This document shows, in pieces, positions 22,512 to 34,443 of a stretch of DNA of 64,000 bases. The notes under the pieces were generated by a model. The model was given only the letters and a program-made list of their open reading frames with translations, ran no database searches and was not told where the DNA came from. The position numbers and the translations under genes were made by a program. Each line of letters opens with the position of its first letter. Position 1 is the stretch's first letter. Source of the DNA: Cepaea nemoralis (Eukaryota > Mollusca > Gastropoda > Stylommatophora > Helicidae); assembly GCA_014155875.1 (NCBI GenBank), contig JACEFZ010026854.1, positions 710,001 to 774,000 on the forward strand, written 5' to 3'.

Positions 22512-22845
22512 ATTTGGACTGCCAAAGTAACTTAACAACGATTGCCTGGCTGTGGCTAGTTAAAGTAAAACATGATATATAACTATAAGAAATAGATACA
22601 TCATTTGTTGGTTGTGTGTTGAGAAGAGAAGCAATGAAAAACATGGTGAAGGCTGAAAAGATCATTGGAAAATAGGCAGAAGCAGACCGAGAGTAATGGT
22701 GCTGCATGGACTGGACTGAGATGGTGGCATGGGGGAATATCATTAGCAGAGTTCATCTAGAGCATCAAGGACCATGATCAGTACAGAGACATGAGCGTCT
22801 ACGACAATTGGCAGGGTACATGATCATGATGATGAAGGAAATAGA
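22512..22845 (+). pseudogene. Second, stacked LINE A 3' end
   Basis: Starting directly in the ATGATGATT tail of the previous copy, the sequence repeats the LINE A C-terminal segment. It begins TTTGGACTGCCAAAGTAAC, goes through GGCAGAAGCAGACCGAGAG and TGGCATGGGGGAATATCAT, to GGCAGGGTACATGATCATGA. It is a 5'-truncated, more diverged copy. A matching arrangement exists on the other strand at 29.4 kb. Confidence 0.85.
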
Positions 22846-24142
22846 AAAATATACTCACCAACGTTTCGTTGACGGAAAATTCTGGTATGTAGGAGCCACT
22901 AACGTAACACGCATCTTATAGATAACGTTATACCGAAAAAAGACATCACAATCCATTGTTTATTGTCAACAACGCTGTTATTATTGACACACAATCTATC
23001 AATGCAGTATCCATGTGTCTATTCATGCCGAAGCTACAGTGTTTCTCAAAGTGAGGTAGCGGTGTTTATTGAATTTGACTCTTTACAAACAAACCACGGA
23101 TTATCGTAAGAGGTATCGTTGAAGGGTTCTTCTGACGAGCTTAAACAGGAGTGCGAAAAGAACATATTCAAATCCTAGCGAAAAGTTACATAAATAAACA
23201 CACATAGTATTGTTTGGCGCTCACAGAAGGAGAAGAAGGAAGTAGAGACTAGAGGACGTACTAGACAACATAACATTTGAAAGCTATAGTTACCGACCGG
23301 GATTCGAACCTGTCACCTCCAAATGACTGAAATGGGTTGAGCCTCAACGAGTTCCCCAATTGATTTTTTGTGTAAATCCCTGCGAAGCTTGACAGATGAA
23401 TATATATATATATACCCTACAGTTTAAGGATAAGTCCTTCGACACATTGGTGTCTCTTACATCGAATAAAACAGCATTGTGAGTTTATTATGATTTTATA
23501 TTTTCTCATAATTTCTCTATTGTTTTAGAACCCAGAAAGTCATGCAATACGGTGGTAGAGTGTACAATTAAATTACAGTGCATAAATGTGAGGTTTACAA
23601 AATTATTTCACAAATAAAGTAATTTTCAATCATATAATCACTCTCTGTTCAACACGACCCATGATTAACTCAGACAGGCTCAAACAGAAACACCGCAAGT
23701 CTACAATACACTACACAGTTTTAGTTTAGTGTTTTAGTTTAGTTGACGGATCAACATCAAGGCACACCAGTATAACCCATAAGTGCTCCTTTCTACTCCT
23801 ATCTCAAGCCTGAGTTCGGGGAATCTCAGCTCAGTGCACGTTCTCTGTAGCACCGGCGAGAATCCTGAAATACTTTGGGTAGATTTTTAACTCGAAGTTT
23901 TGTGCAAGCAGCGCCGTTAGACTACCCCTTTTCGATTTCCAACTGGCGAGGGATTTTTTAGGTGCGCAACAATACATACGGGCGTCCGAACTCACTACCT
24001 AGAGACCAGGGGAATTGCTTTTTTTACTAAAAGTTAACGTTAAAAACAACCCGGTCCTCACCGGGGCTTGAAACCGGGACCTCCAGTACTCGAGGCAGAC
24101 ATCATATCTTGAGACCACTCAGCATCCCCACACACACACTCA

Positions 24143-24189
<47 letters not shown>

Positions 24190-24429
24190 TACACAAGAAA
24201 CAGGCAATGCCTTTAACCAATTTATTTACTCAACTGGACCGATACAAGGAAAGTTAGAGATGAGGTGGGTCCGTACAGAGTGGTGTTTGTCTCTGGAGTC
24301 CGTAGAGAGTGGTTTTTGTGTCTGGAGTAGTCTTGGCTGGCAAAGATTAGATTAATTTTCGTGGCAGGGCATGCGCTGGTATAAGGAAATGAGCATCTCA
24401 CAGGTTTGCAGGTAAGGCTACTGTGAAGG
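22846..24429. other. Non-genic stretch with two tRNA-like SINE heads and a CA microsatellite
   Basis: A minus-strand tRNA-like head at about 23355-23285 carries GGTTCGAATCC (B-box). An S1-like fragment is at 23835-23875. A second minus-strand tRNA-like head at 24125-24050 has GCTGAGTGGTCTCAAG (A-box) and GGTTTCAAGCC (B-box), resembling a Ser/Leu-type tRNA. (AT)n lies at 23400-23412 and (CA)n at 24130-24186. I see no protein-coding signal elsewhere in the stretch. Confidence 0.6.
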
Positions 24430-27400
24430 ACGGACGATTTAATCCGACATCATTAATCTCACTAATCAGACACAGATAAAACCCCATTCTAGGAGAGACT
24501 GATCTAATCAGACACCAATAATCTCACTCTAGGACAGACTAATCTGATCAGACACTTAAGTCTCCATTCTAGGACAGACTGATCTATCTAATTCGACACC
24601 AGTAACCTCACTCTATGAAAGACTGATCTAATAAGATGCACAAGACTGCTTTCTTGGGCAGAATAACCTAACAAGAAATCTAAGACTCCACTCCAGGATG
24701 GACTGATCGAATCAAACACCAATAACCCCACTTTAGGAAAGACTGACCTAATCAGGCACACAAGAATCCTTAAGACAGACTGGTCTAATCAGACACCAGT
24801 AACCCCACTCTAGGATAGACTGACCTAATCAGGCACACAAGACTCCACTCTACGACAGACTGATCTAATTAGACACCAATAACCCCACCCTAGAACAGTC
24901 TGATCTAATCAGACACCAATAACCCCACTCAAGGACATACTATTATAATCAGACACATATAGCCCCACCCTAGGACAGACTGATCTAATCAGACACCAAT
25001 AACCCCACCCTAGGACAGTCTGATCTAATCAGACACCAATAACCCCACCCTAGGACAGTCTGATCTAATCAGACACATATAACTTCACTATTGGACAGAC
25101 CTATCTAATCAGACACCAATAACCCAACTCAAGGACAGACTATTATAATCAGACACATATAGCCCCACCCTAGGACAGACTGATCTAATCAGACACCAAT
25201 AACCCCACCCTAGGACAGTCTGATCTAATCAGACACCAATAACCCCACCCTAGGACAGACTATTATAATCAGACACATATAGCCCCACCCTAGGACAGTC
25301 TGATCTAATCAGACACCAATAACCCCACCCTAGGACAGTCTGATCTAATCAGACACCAATAACCCCACCCTAGGACAGACTATTATAATTAGACACATAT
25401 AGCCTCACCCTAGGACAGTCTGATCTAATCAGACACCAATAACCCCACCCTAGGACAGTCTGATCTAATCAGACACCAATAACCCCACCCTAGGACAGAC
25501 TGGTCTAATCAGACACCAATAACCCCACCCTAGGACAGTCTGATCTAATCAGACACATATAACTTCACTATTGGACAGACCTATCTAATCAGACACCAAT
25601 AACCCCACCCTAGGACAGACTATTATAATCAGACACATATAGCCCCACCCTAGGACAGTCTGATCTAATCAGAAACCAATAACCCCACCCTAGGACAGTC
25701 TGATCTAATCAGACACCAATAACCCCACCCTAGGACAGACTATTATAATCAGACACATATAGCCCCACCCTAGGACAGTCTGATCTAATCAGACACCAAT
25801 AACCCCACCCTAGGACAGTCTGATCTAATCAGACACCAATAACCCCACCCTAGGACAGTCTGATCTAATCAGACACCAATAACCCCACCCTAGGACAGAC
25901 TATTATAATCAGACACATATAGCCCCACACTAGGACAGACTGATCTAATCAGACACCAATAACCCCACTCAAGGACAGACTATTATAATCAGACACATAT
26001 AGCCCCACCCTAGGACAGTCTGATCTAATCAGACACCAATAACCCCACCCTAGGACAGTCTGATCTAATCAGACACCAATAACCCCACCCTAGGACAGAC
26101 TATTATAATCAGACACATATAGCCCCACCCTAGGACAGTCTGATCTAATCAGACACCAATAACCCCACCCTAGGACAGTCTGATCTAATCAGACACCAAA
26201 AAACCAACTTTAGGACAGATATATCTAATCAGACATTCATAACTTCACTCTAGCACAGTCTAGTTTAATCAGGCCGCAATAACCCAACTCTAGGACAGTC
26301 TGATCTAATCAGACAACAATAACCCCACCCTAGGACAGTCTGATCTAATCAGACACCAATAACCCCACCCTAGGACAGACTATTATAATCAGACACATAT
26401 AGCCCCACCCTAGGACAGACTGATCTAATCAGACACTAATAACCCCACCCTAGGACAGTCTGATCTAATCAGACACCAATAACCCCACCCTAGGACAGTC
26501 TGATCTAATCAGACACCAATAACCCCACCCTAGGACAGACTATTATAATCAGACACATATAGCCCCACCCTAGGACAGACTGATCTAATCAGACACCAAT
26601 AACCCCACCCTAGGACAGACTATTATAATCAGACACATATAGCCCCACCCTAGGACAGACTGATCTAATCAGACACCAGTAACCCCACCCTAGAACAGAC
26701 TATTATAATCAGACACATATAGCCCCACCCTAGGACAGACTGATCTAATCAGACACCAATAACCACACCCTAGGACAGACTATTATAATCAGACACATAT
26801 AGCCCCACCCTAGGACAGACTGATCTAATCAGACACCAATAACCCCACCCTAGGACAGACTGATCTAATCAGACACCAATAACCCCACCCTAGGACAGAC
26901 TATTATAATCAGACACATATAGCCCCACCCTAGGACAGACTGATCTAATCAGACACCAATATCCCCACCCTAGGACAGTCTGATCTAATTAGACACCAAT
27001 AACCCCACCCTAGGACAGACTATTATAATCAGACACATATAGCCCCACCCTAGGACAGACTGATCTAATCAGACACCAATAACCCCACCCTAGGACAGTC
27101 TGATCTAATCAGACACCAATAACCCCACCCTAGGACAGTCTGATCTAATCAGACACCAATAACCCCACCCTAGGACAGTCTGATCTAATCAGACACCAAT
27201 AACCCCACCCTAGGACAGACTGATCTAATCAGACACCAGTAACCCCACTCTAGGATAGACTGATCTAATCAGACACCAGTAACCCCACCCTAGGACAGTC
27301 TGATCTAATCAGACACCAAAAAACCAACTTTAGGACAGATATATCTAATCAGACATTCATAACTTCACTCTAGCACAGTCTAGTGTAATCAGGCCGCAAT

Positions 27401-27470
27401 AACCCAACTCTAGGACCGACTGATCTAATCAGACATCCATGACCCCCCTCTTGGATAGACTAGTTAGTTA
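24430..27470. repeat. 40-bp minisatellite with higher-order organisation (about 76 monomers)
   Basis: Two monomer types alternate. Type A has TGATCTAATCAGACACCAAT then AACCCCACCCTAGGACAG. Type B has TATTATAATCAGACACATAT then AGCCCCACCCTAGGACAG. In the centre (24.9-27.3 kb) they form B-A and B-A-A blocks of 80 and 120 bp. Edge monomers (24.43-24.9 kb) are much more diverged. A group of variant monomers at 26195-26295 recurs at 27315-27415, exactly 1120 bp (28 monomers) away. Type A after CAG contains the dyad GTCTGATCTAATCAGAC. There are no long open frames. Confidence 0.97.
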
Positions 27471-27474
27471 TTCG

Positions 27475-28100
27475 ACAGATCATCCTCACTGCACATTGAA
27501 CCATTCAGTCCATAAGTGCTCGGATCCCATCCTCAGCAAATCCCGCAGCGTGTAGCGGCTCACGACACCAGTTGTGTGTTGGTTTATTACTCTTCTTTGG
27601 CTTCCTGCGTAGTGTTCTTGTTTGGCCACACCTCTTATAATTATCTTGCTGTTCTTGCAACCTGACCATGGTTGTAGATTCTCAGTCATCGCTTGGTTCT
27701 TGTAAACGACTTACTTCTCGTAGAGCATTCAGAATGTCTTCCTGGTCCGTGGCTCGTCCGCCTTCCACAATAGCCCTACCTGCAAGCCTGTCAGCTTGCT
27801 TATTCCCTTGGACACCCGCATGCCCTGGCACGAAGATGAAACTAATCTTTGCCAGTCGAGACCGCTCCAGAGACAGCAACCACTCTCTTCGGACCCACCC
27901 CATCTCTATACTTTTGAGCAAAGTCATTGAGTCACTACGGACACATGCCCATTTGAATGTCTGTGTCTCGAACCATGTTATTGCTGTACTTACTGCCATG
28001 ACTTCCATAGTCAGGTTGTTGTGGTCAAAGCAAAAGCGCCATACTCTTCCTTCACACTTTTCCCCCCGGCCTGAGCCGTAAAGGTCCATGAACTTCTCAC
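27475..28100 (-). pseudogene. LINE E RNase H domain and C-terminus, inserted in the minisatellite
   Basis: The reverse-strand frame 28089-27682 has TMEVMAVSTAITWFETQTF, VRSDSMTLLKSIEMGWVRRE and FVPGHAGVQGNKQADRLAG. These are the E, D and final H/D regions of RNase H as found in Jockey/R1-type LINEs. A second frame (27689-27486) supplies QHTTGVVSRYTLRDLLRMGS followed by EHLW, the usual segment after RNase H. The first catalytic Asp region (YSDGS) is missing here but present in the copy at 36.5 kb. Satellite monomers flank both sides. Confidence 0.88.
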
Positions 28101-28415
28101 TCCTCCTAAACTCCTTCTAGGATAATCTGGTCTAATAAACCTGCTACAACCTCATGTATGAGATATTAGTCTGGTCATCCATCGTCAACCCCATTATAGA
28201 ACATATTAGTCTAATCAAATATTCAAAGACCCCATTATAGGACATACTGGTCTAATAAGACACAAATGACACCACTATAGAACATATTGGTCTATTCAGC
28301 CACCTATAACTCTACTCTAGGACATATGCATCTATTCACCCATTTACAACCCCACTCTATAACTATGTGATCTAATCAGCCATGTACAAACTCCACTCTA
28401 TCACACACTGATCTT
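28101..28415. repeat. Diverged tail of the 40-bp minisatellite
   Basis: Monomers such as ATTATAGGACATACTGGTCT and TCTAATCAGCCATGTACAA continue the same repeat beyond the LINE E insertion, much more diverged than the central array. About eight decayed units can be followed to near 28415. Confidence 0.85.
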
Positions 28416-28464
28416 AAACAGAAGCATACAGTTCCATGCAAGAAGATCCGACTTTACTCTACAA

Positions 28465-28570
28465 CGTTTTACCTCATATGGCTCGGTCTCTTCCCGCAGG
28501 GAGTTCTGCCAAAAGCTTCTCACAAAGTACGAACTCCATTGCTCCAGCGACGACGAACACCACTGTATCC
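28465..28570 (-). repeat. SINE S1 body fragment
   Basis: CATATGGCTCGGTCTCTTCC and ACAAAGTACGAACTCC, followed by GCTCCAGCGACGACG, match the body of S1 at 12.2 kb in the same orientation. The tRNA head is not visible. A 17-18 base C run follows at 28588-28605. Confidence 0.7.
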
Positions 28571-28639
28571 GCACTAATGTCATTACTCCCCCCCCCCCCC
28601 CCCCAAATCGTGTTATTATTAATCCCCACCGTTGACTAA

Positions 28640-29395
28640 ACTTCGTAGCAAATAAAGAGTTAAAGTAATAACTTCTCGCAACAAAAAGAGACGTATTGTC
28701 CACGTTTGGTAACCATTGTCAAGATATAACATGACGTATTGTTATATCTGCTGTCCAGACATGTTATTCTGCAAAGACTTAGCATAAATATAATTTCCTT
28801 CAGCACAATCCCCTCGACACATGTTACAAAGAAACGTCAAGCAGTCGTTGGCTGTAGCTATTTTGTCTTACACTTGGGTTAATGCTGATAATTTCTCCTA
28901 ACAGGATTGTCTACAGAAGACAGACATATATCCGAATTAATATGTAGCGCTTACTGTACGTTGGGTTTATATCAGCTAATAAATATGCCACTACTGTTGT
29001 TCTTTATTGGTTTGTACATACATTTTACTAAGCAGAGCTGCCAACAAAGTTATATACTGAGATACTTCTCGGATATCTAAATGTTGTACATAATTTAATC
29101 AATGTGGCTGCTGCGAGTGTTCTCTGTGGCTAAGTATTCTGTCAATCACTTCTGAACACAAACGTTCTCACGTCACAAATCTAAGAAAATCAATAGAAAT
29201 TGCATTATTCTTTTGCATATTGCCAATGCCGTATTTATTACCTCGTTGATAATGGCTGGCCACAACCCACTGTCTTTAGTGTTGTCATTGACTGCTGATA
29301 TAGATGTTTCACCATGCTACGATGTAAAGCTAACACATTTTCTGTAGCTCCTCCCCTGCCTCACTAACCTGCCCCCAAAAATGTCTTGGTATCCC
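28640..29395. other. Unassigned sequence
   Basis: No open frame, repeat or RNA feature that I recognise. It is AT-rich and could be intronic or intergenic host sequence. Confidence 0.4.
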
Positions 29396-29397
29396 TG

Positions 29398-29578
29398 CTA
29401 TTCACCATCATCAGCATGTGAACAGGGACGTGGTGTAGGCGTACGTCTGCCCACAGATCACGGTGTTCTGGATCAATGCTGCTGGTGATACTCATGCATG
29501 CTATCGTCTCAGACCTTCAGGCATCCTATCTCTTTATCTACCTCTGTCTCTTCCAACGCCGTACTTTATTCTCTAATC
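29398..29578 (-). pseudogene. Truncated LINE A 3' end, stacked on the next copy
   Basis: GTGGTGTAGGCGTACGTCTG, CACGGTGTTCTGGATCAA and ATGCTATCGTCTCAGACC align with 29600-29720 of the adjoining LINE A (reverse strand). ATGATG-type sequence separates the two 3' ends (29575-29592). Mirrors the arrangement at 22.5 kb. Confidence 0.75.
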
Positions 29579-29580
29579 AT

Positions 29581-30655
29581 TCTCATCATTATCAAGTGCC
29601 GTGCCGACCGGCGTAGGCGTTCATGACTCTCGACAAATCTCTGTCTTTGGTTTTCTGGATCAACTCTGCCGTTGATATTCCTCCATACCACCGTTGCAAT
29701 CCATTCAGCATAATTTATCGTGGTCTGCCTCTGCCTCTCTTCCCCTGGATCTTTCCAGTTGTCACAATGTTCTCCAGGGTCTCTCTTCTCATCACATGAC
29801 CAAAAAAGCTGTTTGTCTCTCTCTTATTGTTGTATATAATATTCTAGTTTCGCCAGCCTTTTCAAGGCATTCGTCGTTAGTTACTTATGCAGTCCAAGGA
29901 ATTCGCAACGTTCGTCTAAGGAACAACATCTCTGTTGCTTCCAGTCTCCTCCTAATTTGTTCATTTATATTCCAAGATTCACAGCCATACGGTAAAACAG
30001 GTTCTATACAGCACCTCAGCACTTTCTTTCTTACATTAAAAGATAGCGACTTATTGCATTAGATAGTCTTCATTTTTCTTTTCTTTTAATGAGCCTTTGC
30101 TTGCCCTATTCTGCTCCTGATCTCTGTTGTGCATCTTCTATCTAATGTTATAAATGTCCCTAGATATTTAAAACTATCCACATGGTGAAGAATTTTCCCT
30201 TCTGTCTCTATTTCACATTTGGGTGTCACCTGTTTCTTTGATATAACCATTGTTACTGTTTTCTTGATATTCAAGGAGAGTCCTTTCTTTGCACTCTCTG
30301 TTATTATAATGTCCAACAATTGTTGTAGATCTTTTTCATTATCCGCTATCAATACTGTGTCAACTGCATAGCATATATTATTTATATTATAACCTCCAAA
30401 TACTATTCCTGGCTTTTCTTTGATCTCTCTCATCATTACTTCGCTATAGAGGGAGAAGAGATCTGGTGAGAAAACACATCCCTGTCTTACTCCCAACTTT
30501 ATGTGTTCATAATTTCCGTCTTTATTTCCCATTTTAATTGCTAGTGTTTGAATCCAGTAAAGAGTTGTTATTATTCTGAGATCTTTGCCATCAATGTTAA
30601 TATCTTCCAACATTTTAATCAGTTCATCATGATTTACTTTATGAAATGCCTTAGT
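29581..30655 (-). pseudogene. LINE A, 3' end to mid-RT, reverse strand
   Basis: The frame 30613-30086 has MLEDINIDGKDLRIITTLYW, IKLGVRQGCVFSPDLFSLYS, YAVD at the YADD position (inactive), LLDIIITESAKKGLSLNIKK and FKYLGTFITLDRRCTTEIRS. The basic C-terminal tail and the 3' end GTGCCGTGCCGACCGGCG lie at 29.6-29.8 kb. At 30655 it is interrupted by a complete LINE B; upstream RT sequence resumes at 33912. Confidence 0.9.
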
Positions 30656-30999
30656 GTGGACTGCGCCTGGCCCTGCAGCCAGCAGGGTTAGGATCGGCTA
30701 GCCTCTCCCAGGAGGAGTGAATAGTGAAAATTAGTAGCCTGCCGATGACCCGCAGACTATACAAGACAACCTTACCTCCACGTGGTGTAGACTGGGAAAC
30801 CATGACCGCGATGTTATGGGCTAACAGGGATATGGCTCACCATAGGGGATGGACTCCCTATGGTCAGATTTTTTCCTAAATCTGCGACTGGCCTAGCAAG
30901 CAGGCAATAGATCTTCATACTGCTCGTAGAAAAACTAAGAAGTATAAACGGACTGACCCTAATGGATAAATAGATAATGGATAATAGGAAAATTTGACT

Positions 31000-31926
31000 G
31001 TTGGAATAGCGGACACTAGAATAAAGGGGGAAGGAAGCAAGGAGATCCACCACAGTTACACGTTTGTCTACTCTGGAGTGGAACAGCAAGAAAGGACAAG
31101 AAACAGTGTGGGAATAGTCATTGAACCACGGCTAGCAAAAGGAAACTAGAAATAAAATATATATCAGAAAGAATCATAACAGTGAGAATAAAAGAAGAAA
31201 CAATTACAACGTATGTACAAATATACGCTCCATGTAATACAAAAAATAATGAGCAAGAATGCGAGGACTTCTACGAAGACATCCATGACGTGTTAAATAA
31301 AATAGATAAGCAGGACAACATCATAGTTATGGGAGACTTCAATGCAAGACTAGGACACAACAGAGCAGGCATAGAAAAACATCTTGGAGCATTTGGAGAC
31401 CAACATAATGAAAGAAATGATAACGGAAGTAGACTGATAGAGCTATGCAGCCAACACGACCTATATATAACAAATACATTCTATAAACACACAGACTTAC
31501 AAATATACACCTGGTATAAATGGAACGATCTAGATACTAAAAGCCAAATTGATTTTATATTAACAAGAAATAACAGAAAGAGAAATATATTAGATGCAAG
31601 GGCAGTGCCAAAATTCGGTATAAACACAGACCACAAAACAGTCGTTGCCACAATAAGAATCATCAGTAGAAGCAAAGACCAGGAAAATACATGCCATGTG
31701 AAACAGTAAACCTAAACAACCTCAAAGACGAGACAGTGAGGGAAAATTATGAAAAAGAGCTAACTGAAATCTTTCTAAAATTACCTATAGAAAGAAATCC
31801 AGCGGAAGAAGAATGGGAGATGTTGAAATCAAGCATTTTAAATACTGCAAAGATAACATGTGGAACCATGAAAATACGCAAAACACGGATAAAGAAAATA
31901 ACACATTGGTGGAACGCGGAAGTAAA
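31000..31926 (+). pseudogene. LINE B ORF, endonuclease domain
   Basis: Begins with IVGIADTRIKGEG near 31000 and contains YTFVYSGVEQQERTRNSVG. The longest frame (31182-31709) carries YVQIYAPCNTKNN, MGDFNARLG (catalytic GDxN), YKWNDLDTKSQIDFILTR and NTDHKTVVATIR (SDH-type His box). The linker frame 31691-31930 follows (HWWNAEVK) and stops at the SINE insertion. EEP nucleases of this type nick target DNA for target-primed reverse transcription. Confidence 0.9.
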
Positions 31927-31927
31927 A

Positions 31928-32011
31928 TAAAAATTAACTTGCATGTCCTTCACAGGAGTCAACCCCAGCATTTTCGCTGTTCGTGATTCCTGGGCAAATT
32001 TTACGTTCAGT
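31928..32011 (-). repeat. SINE S2 fragment inserted in LINE B
   Basis: AAGTAAA-type duplications flank it (GAAGTAAAA at 31919-31927, AAGTAAAG at 32012-32019). The inserted 84 bp (CAACCCCAGCATTTTCGCTG, then TTCGTGATTCCTGGGCAAAT) match 6520-6580. Removing it rejoins HWWNAEVK to AVKDKKEKYKKW. Confidence 0.8.
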
Positions 32012-33790
32012 AAGTAAAGAAAGCTGTAAAAGACAAAAAGGAAAAATATAAAAAGTGGTCGAAGAGCAAACAGGAATGCGATTACATAGAATATAGAATA
32101 GCGAGAAGACATGTGAATAGAATAGTAAAGAGAGAAAAACAAAAAGACTGGGACGAGTATTGAGAAACTCTAAATAAAAAATACAAGGAGGCAACTAGAA
32201 ACTTCAATAAAAAGATAAGAACCCTTTGACCCAACTGAAATAATTAACAACGAAAATGGAGAACCAATAAGTGAACAAAAACAAATCCTAATAAGATGGA
32301 AACAGTACTTCGAACAACTTCAACATCCCATCAGATGTCACAGGAATTAAATAAACCGACACAGATGCCACCGAAGAACTAGAACCAGACATACTGAAAG
32401 AAGAAATTATAGAAGCCATCAGATTAGCCCCATTAAACAAATCACTAGGACAAGATGAATTACCAAATGAACTAATTAAAGCAGCAAGAGAAGTAGGAGC
32501 AGCATGGCTACATAGACTATTCAACCATGTTTGGGTAGAACAACAGACACCACGAGACTGGGGAAACGCCATAATTATCCCAATTTGGAAAAACAAAATG
32601 TCAGCAAAAGAGACAAAAGAGAGGGGAAATATTTTGCAAACTTCTTGAGAAAAGACTACGAACTATTATAGAACCCCAGCTAAGCGAAACATAACTTGGA
32701 TTTAGGAAAAACAAAGGATGTGCAGATGCCATTTTTGCTCTTAGACAACTTATAGAAAAATCAATCGAATTCAATGAAACACTCTACTTAGCCTTTGTCG
32801 ACCAAGAAAAGGCATTTGATAGAGTAGATAGAAACAAGCTGTGGAAATCCTTAAACAATATGGAGTGAGTACACATCTAACAAACCTATGTAGAAGTTTA
32901 TACAACAACAGTGAATGCATAGTGAGAGCAACTGGAGGACACTCAGAACCCTTCACCATAAAATCCGGAGCACAACAAGGTTGTGTCTTGTCCCCTCTCT
33001 TGTTTATAACATATAAAGCCAACATATGTAAAGAAACCAGCCAAACAGAGACCGCAAGAACACCGCATGACAAGAACACAGAAGAAGAACCGTCTGAAAA
33101 TCTAAAACCATTAGAGAACTTCTGTTTGCGGACGACCAAGCACTAATATCAAAATCAGAAGCTGAATTACAAGACCACATGTATAGTCTAAATGAAATGT
33201 GTAGGGAACATAACACGAAAATTAGCACAAGTAAAACAGAGGTATCAACTATAACTAAAGAAGAAAGACAACAACAATTCACCTGAACGAACATCCCTTG
33301 AAACAAGTAATGAGTTTCAAGTACCTAGGAAGTATAATATCATCAAATGGCAAACCAGAAGACGAGATCGAAAATAGAAGCTATAAGGCAAACCAACTCA
33401 TTTGACAAATGGCACCAATACTAAAGAACAAACATGTATTAATAGCTGCTAAGAAAGCACTTTACAACAAAATCTTCCTTCCAACTCTATGTTACCAATG
33501 CCAAACCTGGACAGTGACAGAAAAAGAGAAAAGAAAAATCACAACAACAGAAATTAGATTCCTGAGAAGAATACTCAATGTATCAAGAAGAGATAAGATC
33601 AGAAATGAAAAAATCAGGACTAAAGTGGGAGTTATAGCTGCACTAGATATTATTAGAAGGCAGCAAGTCAAATAGTTTGGCCATGCAAGTAGGTTACCAA
33701 CTAACAGTCTACCACAACAAGCAATGATGTAAAGACCAGAGGGAAGCAGGGGAAGAGGCCGACCACGTAAACGATGGACGCAGGGAATAA
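32012..33790 (+). pseudogene. LINE B ORF, reverse transcriptase domain and C-terminus
   Basis: With frame changes: SKSKQECDYIEYRIARRHVN; then EPDILKEEIIEAIRLAPLNK near 32385 and RLRTIIEPQLSET near 32655. IEFNETLYLAFVDQEKAFD follows near 32765-32820, then FTIKSGAQQGCVLSPLLF near 32957 and an intact FADD at 33125-33136. The C-terminus has VLIAAKKALYNKIFLPTLCY, KITTTEIRFLRRILNVSRRD, KWFGHA and GRGRPRKRW. Order and spacing are those of RTE-like RT. Several single-base frame breaks. Confidence 0.9.
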
Positions 33791-33911
33791 CAGTCCATGG
33801 GAATGTCGATACATCAAGCCCATAAGCGGGCACTCTCCCGCGGTTTATACTTCACCTCGACACCACAATGTACAAGAGGAACATGATGAGATGAGATGAT
33901 GAGAGGAGATG

Positions 33912-34231
33912 AATGCCTTAGTATAATCTATGAAGCACAAATATATGTCTTTATTTGTCTCTACTAATCTTCCTAATAGTGTTCGTAATATGTATATTGC
34001 ATTGTTTTTACCTTTTCCTACTGCTCTTCACCAATTTCCATGTTTATTTTCTTCCTTATTCTTCTCATTATAATTCTAAGTAGAGGCTTAGTGACATTAT
34101 TTATGAGGTTAATTGTACGAAAATCTTCGCATTTAGTTGCTCCTGGTCTGTTTGGTATAGCTATAAATACAGATTTCAATATATCTATCTTAATTATTAT
34201 CAACCTATCTATCTTAATTATTTGACCAAAT
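33912..34231 (-). pseudogene. LINE A, 5' part of RT, continuing beyond LINE B
   Basis: Reverse-strand RT resumes with KDIYLCFIDYTKAF at about 33970-33925. Upstream is ILKSVFIAIPNRPGATKCED followed by FRTINLINNVTKPLLRIIM (34190-34080), the RT motif with an invariant Arg. It is the upstream part of the copy at 29581-30655. It ends at the TTC microsatellite. Confidence 0.88.
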
Positions 34232-34232
34232 A

Positions 34233-34263
<31 letters not shown>

Positions 34264-34410
34264 CTTCTTCTTCTTCTTCTTCTTCTTCTTCTCCTTCTTC
34301 TCCTTCTCCTCCTCCTCCTCCTCCTTCTTCTTCTTCTTCTTCTTCTTCTTCTTCTTCTTCTTCTTCTTCTTCTTCTTCTTCTTCTTCTTCTTCTTCTTCT
34401 TCTTCTTCTT

Positions 34411-34443
<33 letters not shown>

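Larger units (their letters stand above)
30656..33911 (+). mobile_element. Full-length LINE B (RTE-like), 3256 bp, with 11-bp target duplication
   Basis: Flanked by AATGCCTTAGT at 30645-30655 and 33912-33922, interrupting LINE A. Its 5' start coincides with that of LINE B copy 2 at 10618, so the 5' end is probably genuine. The 5' UTR is about 300 bp and one ORF (endonuclease then RT) follows. The 3' end is CACTCTCCCGCGGTTTATAC, CTTCACCTCGACACC, and a GATGAGATGAGATG tail. No LTR and no poly(A). A SINE fragment (31928-32011) interrupts it, and frameshifts make it inactive. Confidence 0.93.

Noticed and set aside
24430..27470. CRISPR-like array of about 40-bp repeats
   Set aside because: No unique spacers: the whole unit is repeated and varies gradually. 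Eukaryotic minisatellite.
27668..28081. 137-residue plus-strand frame
   Set aside because: Antisense to the RNase H domain, which has clear family motifs on the minus strand.
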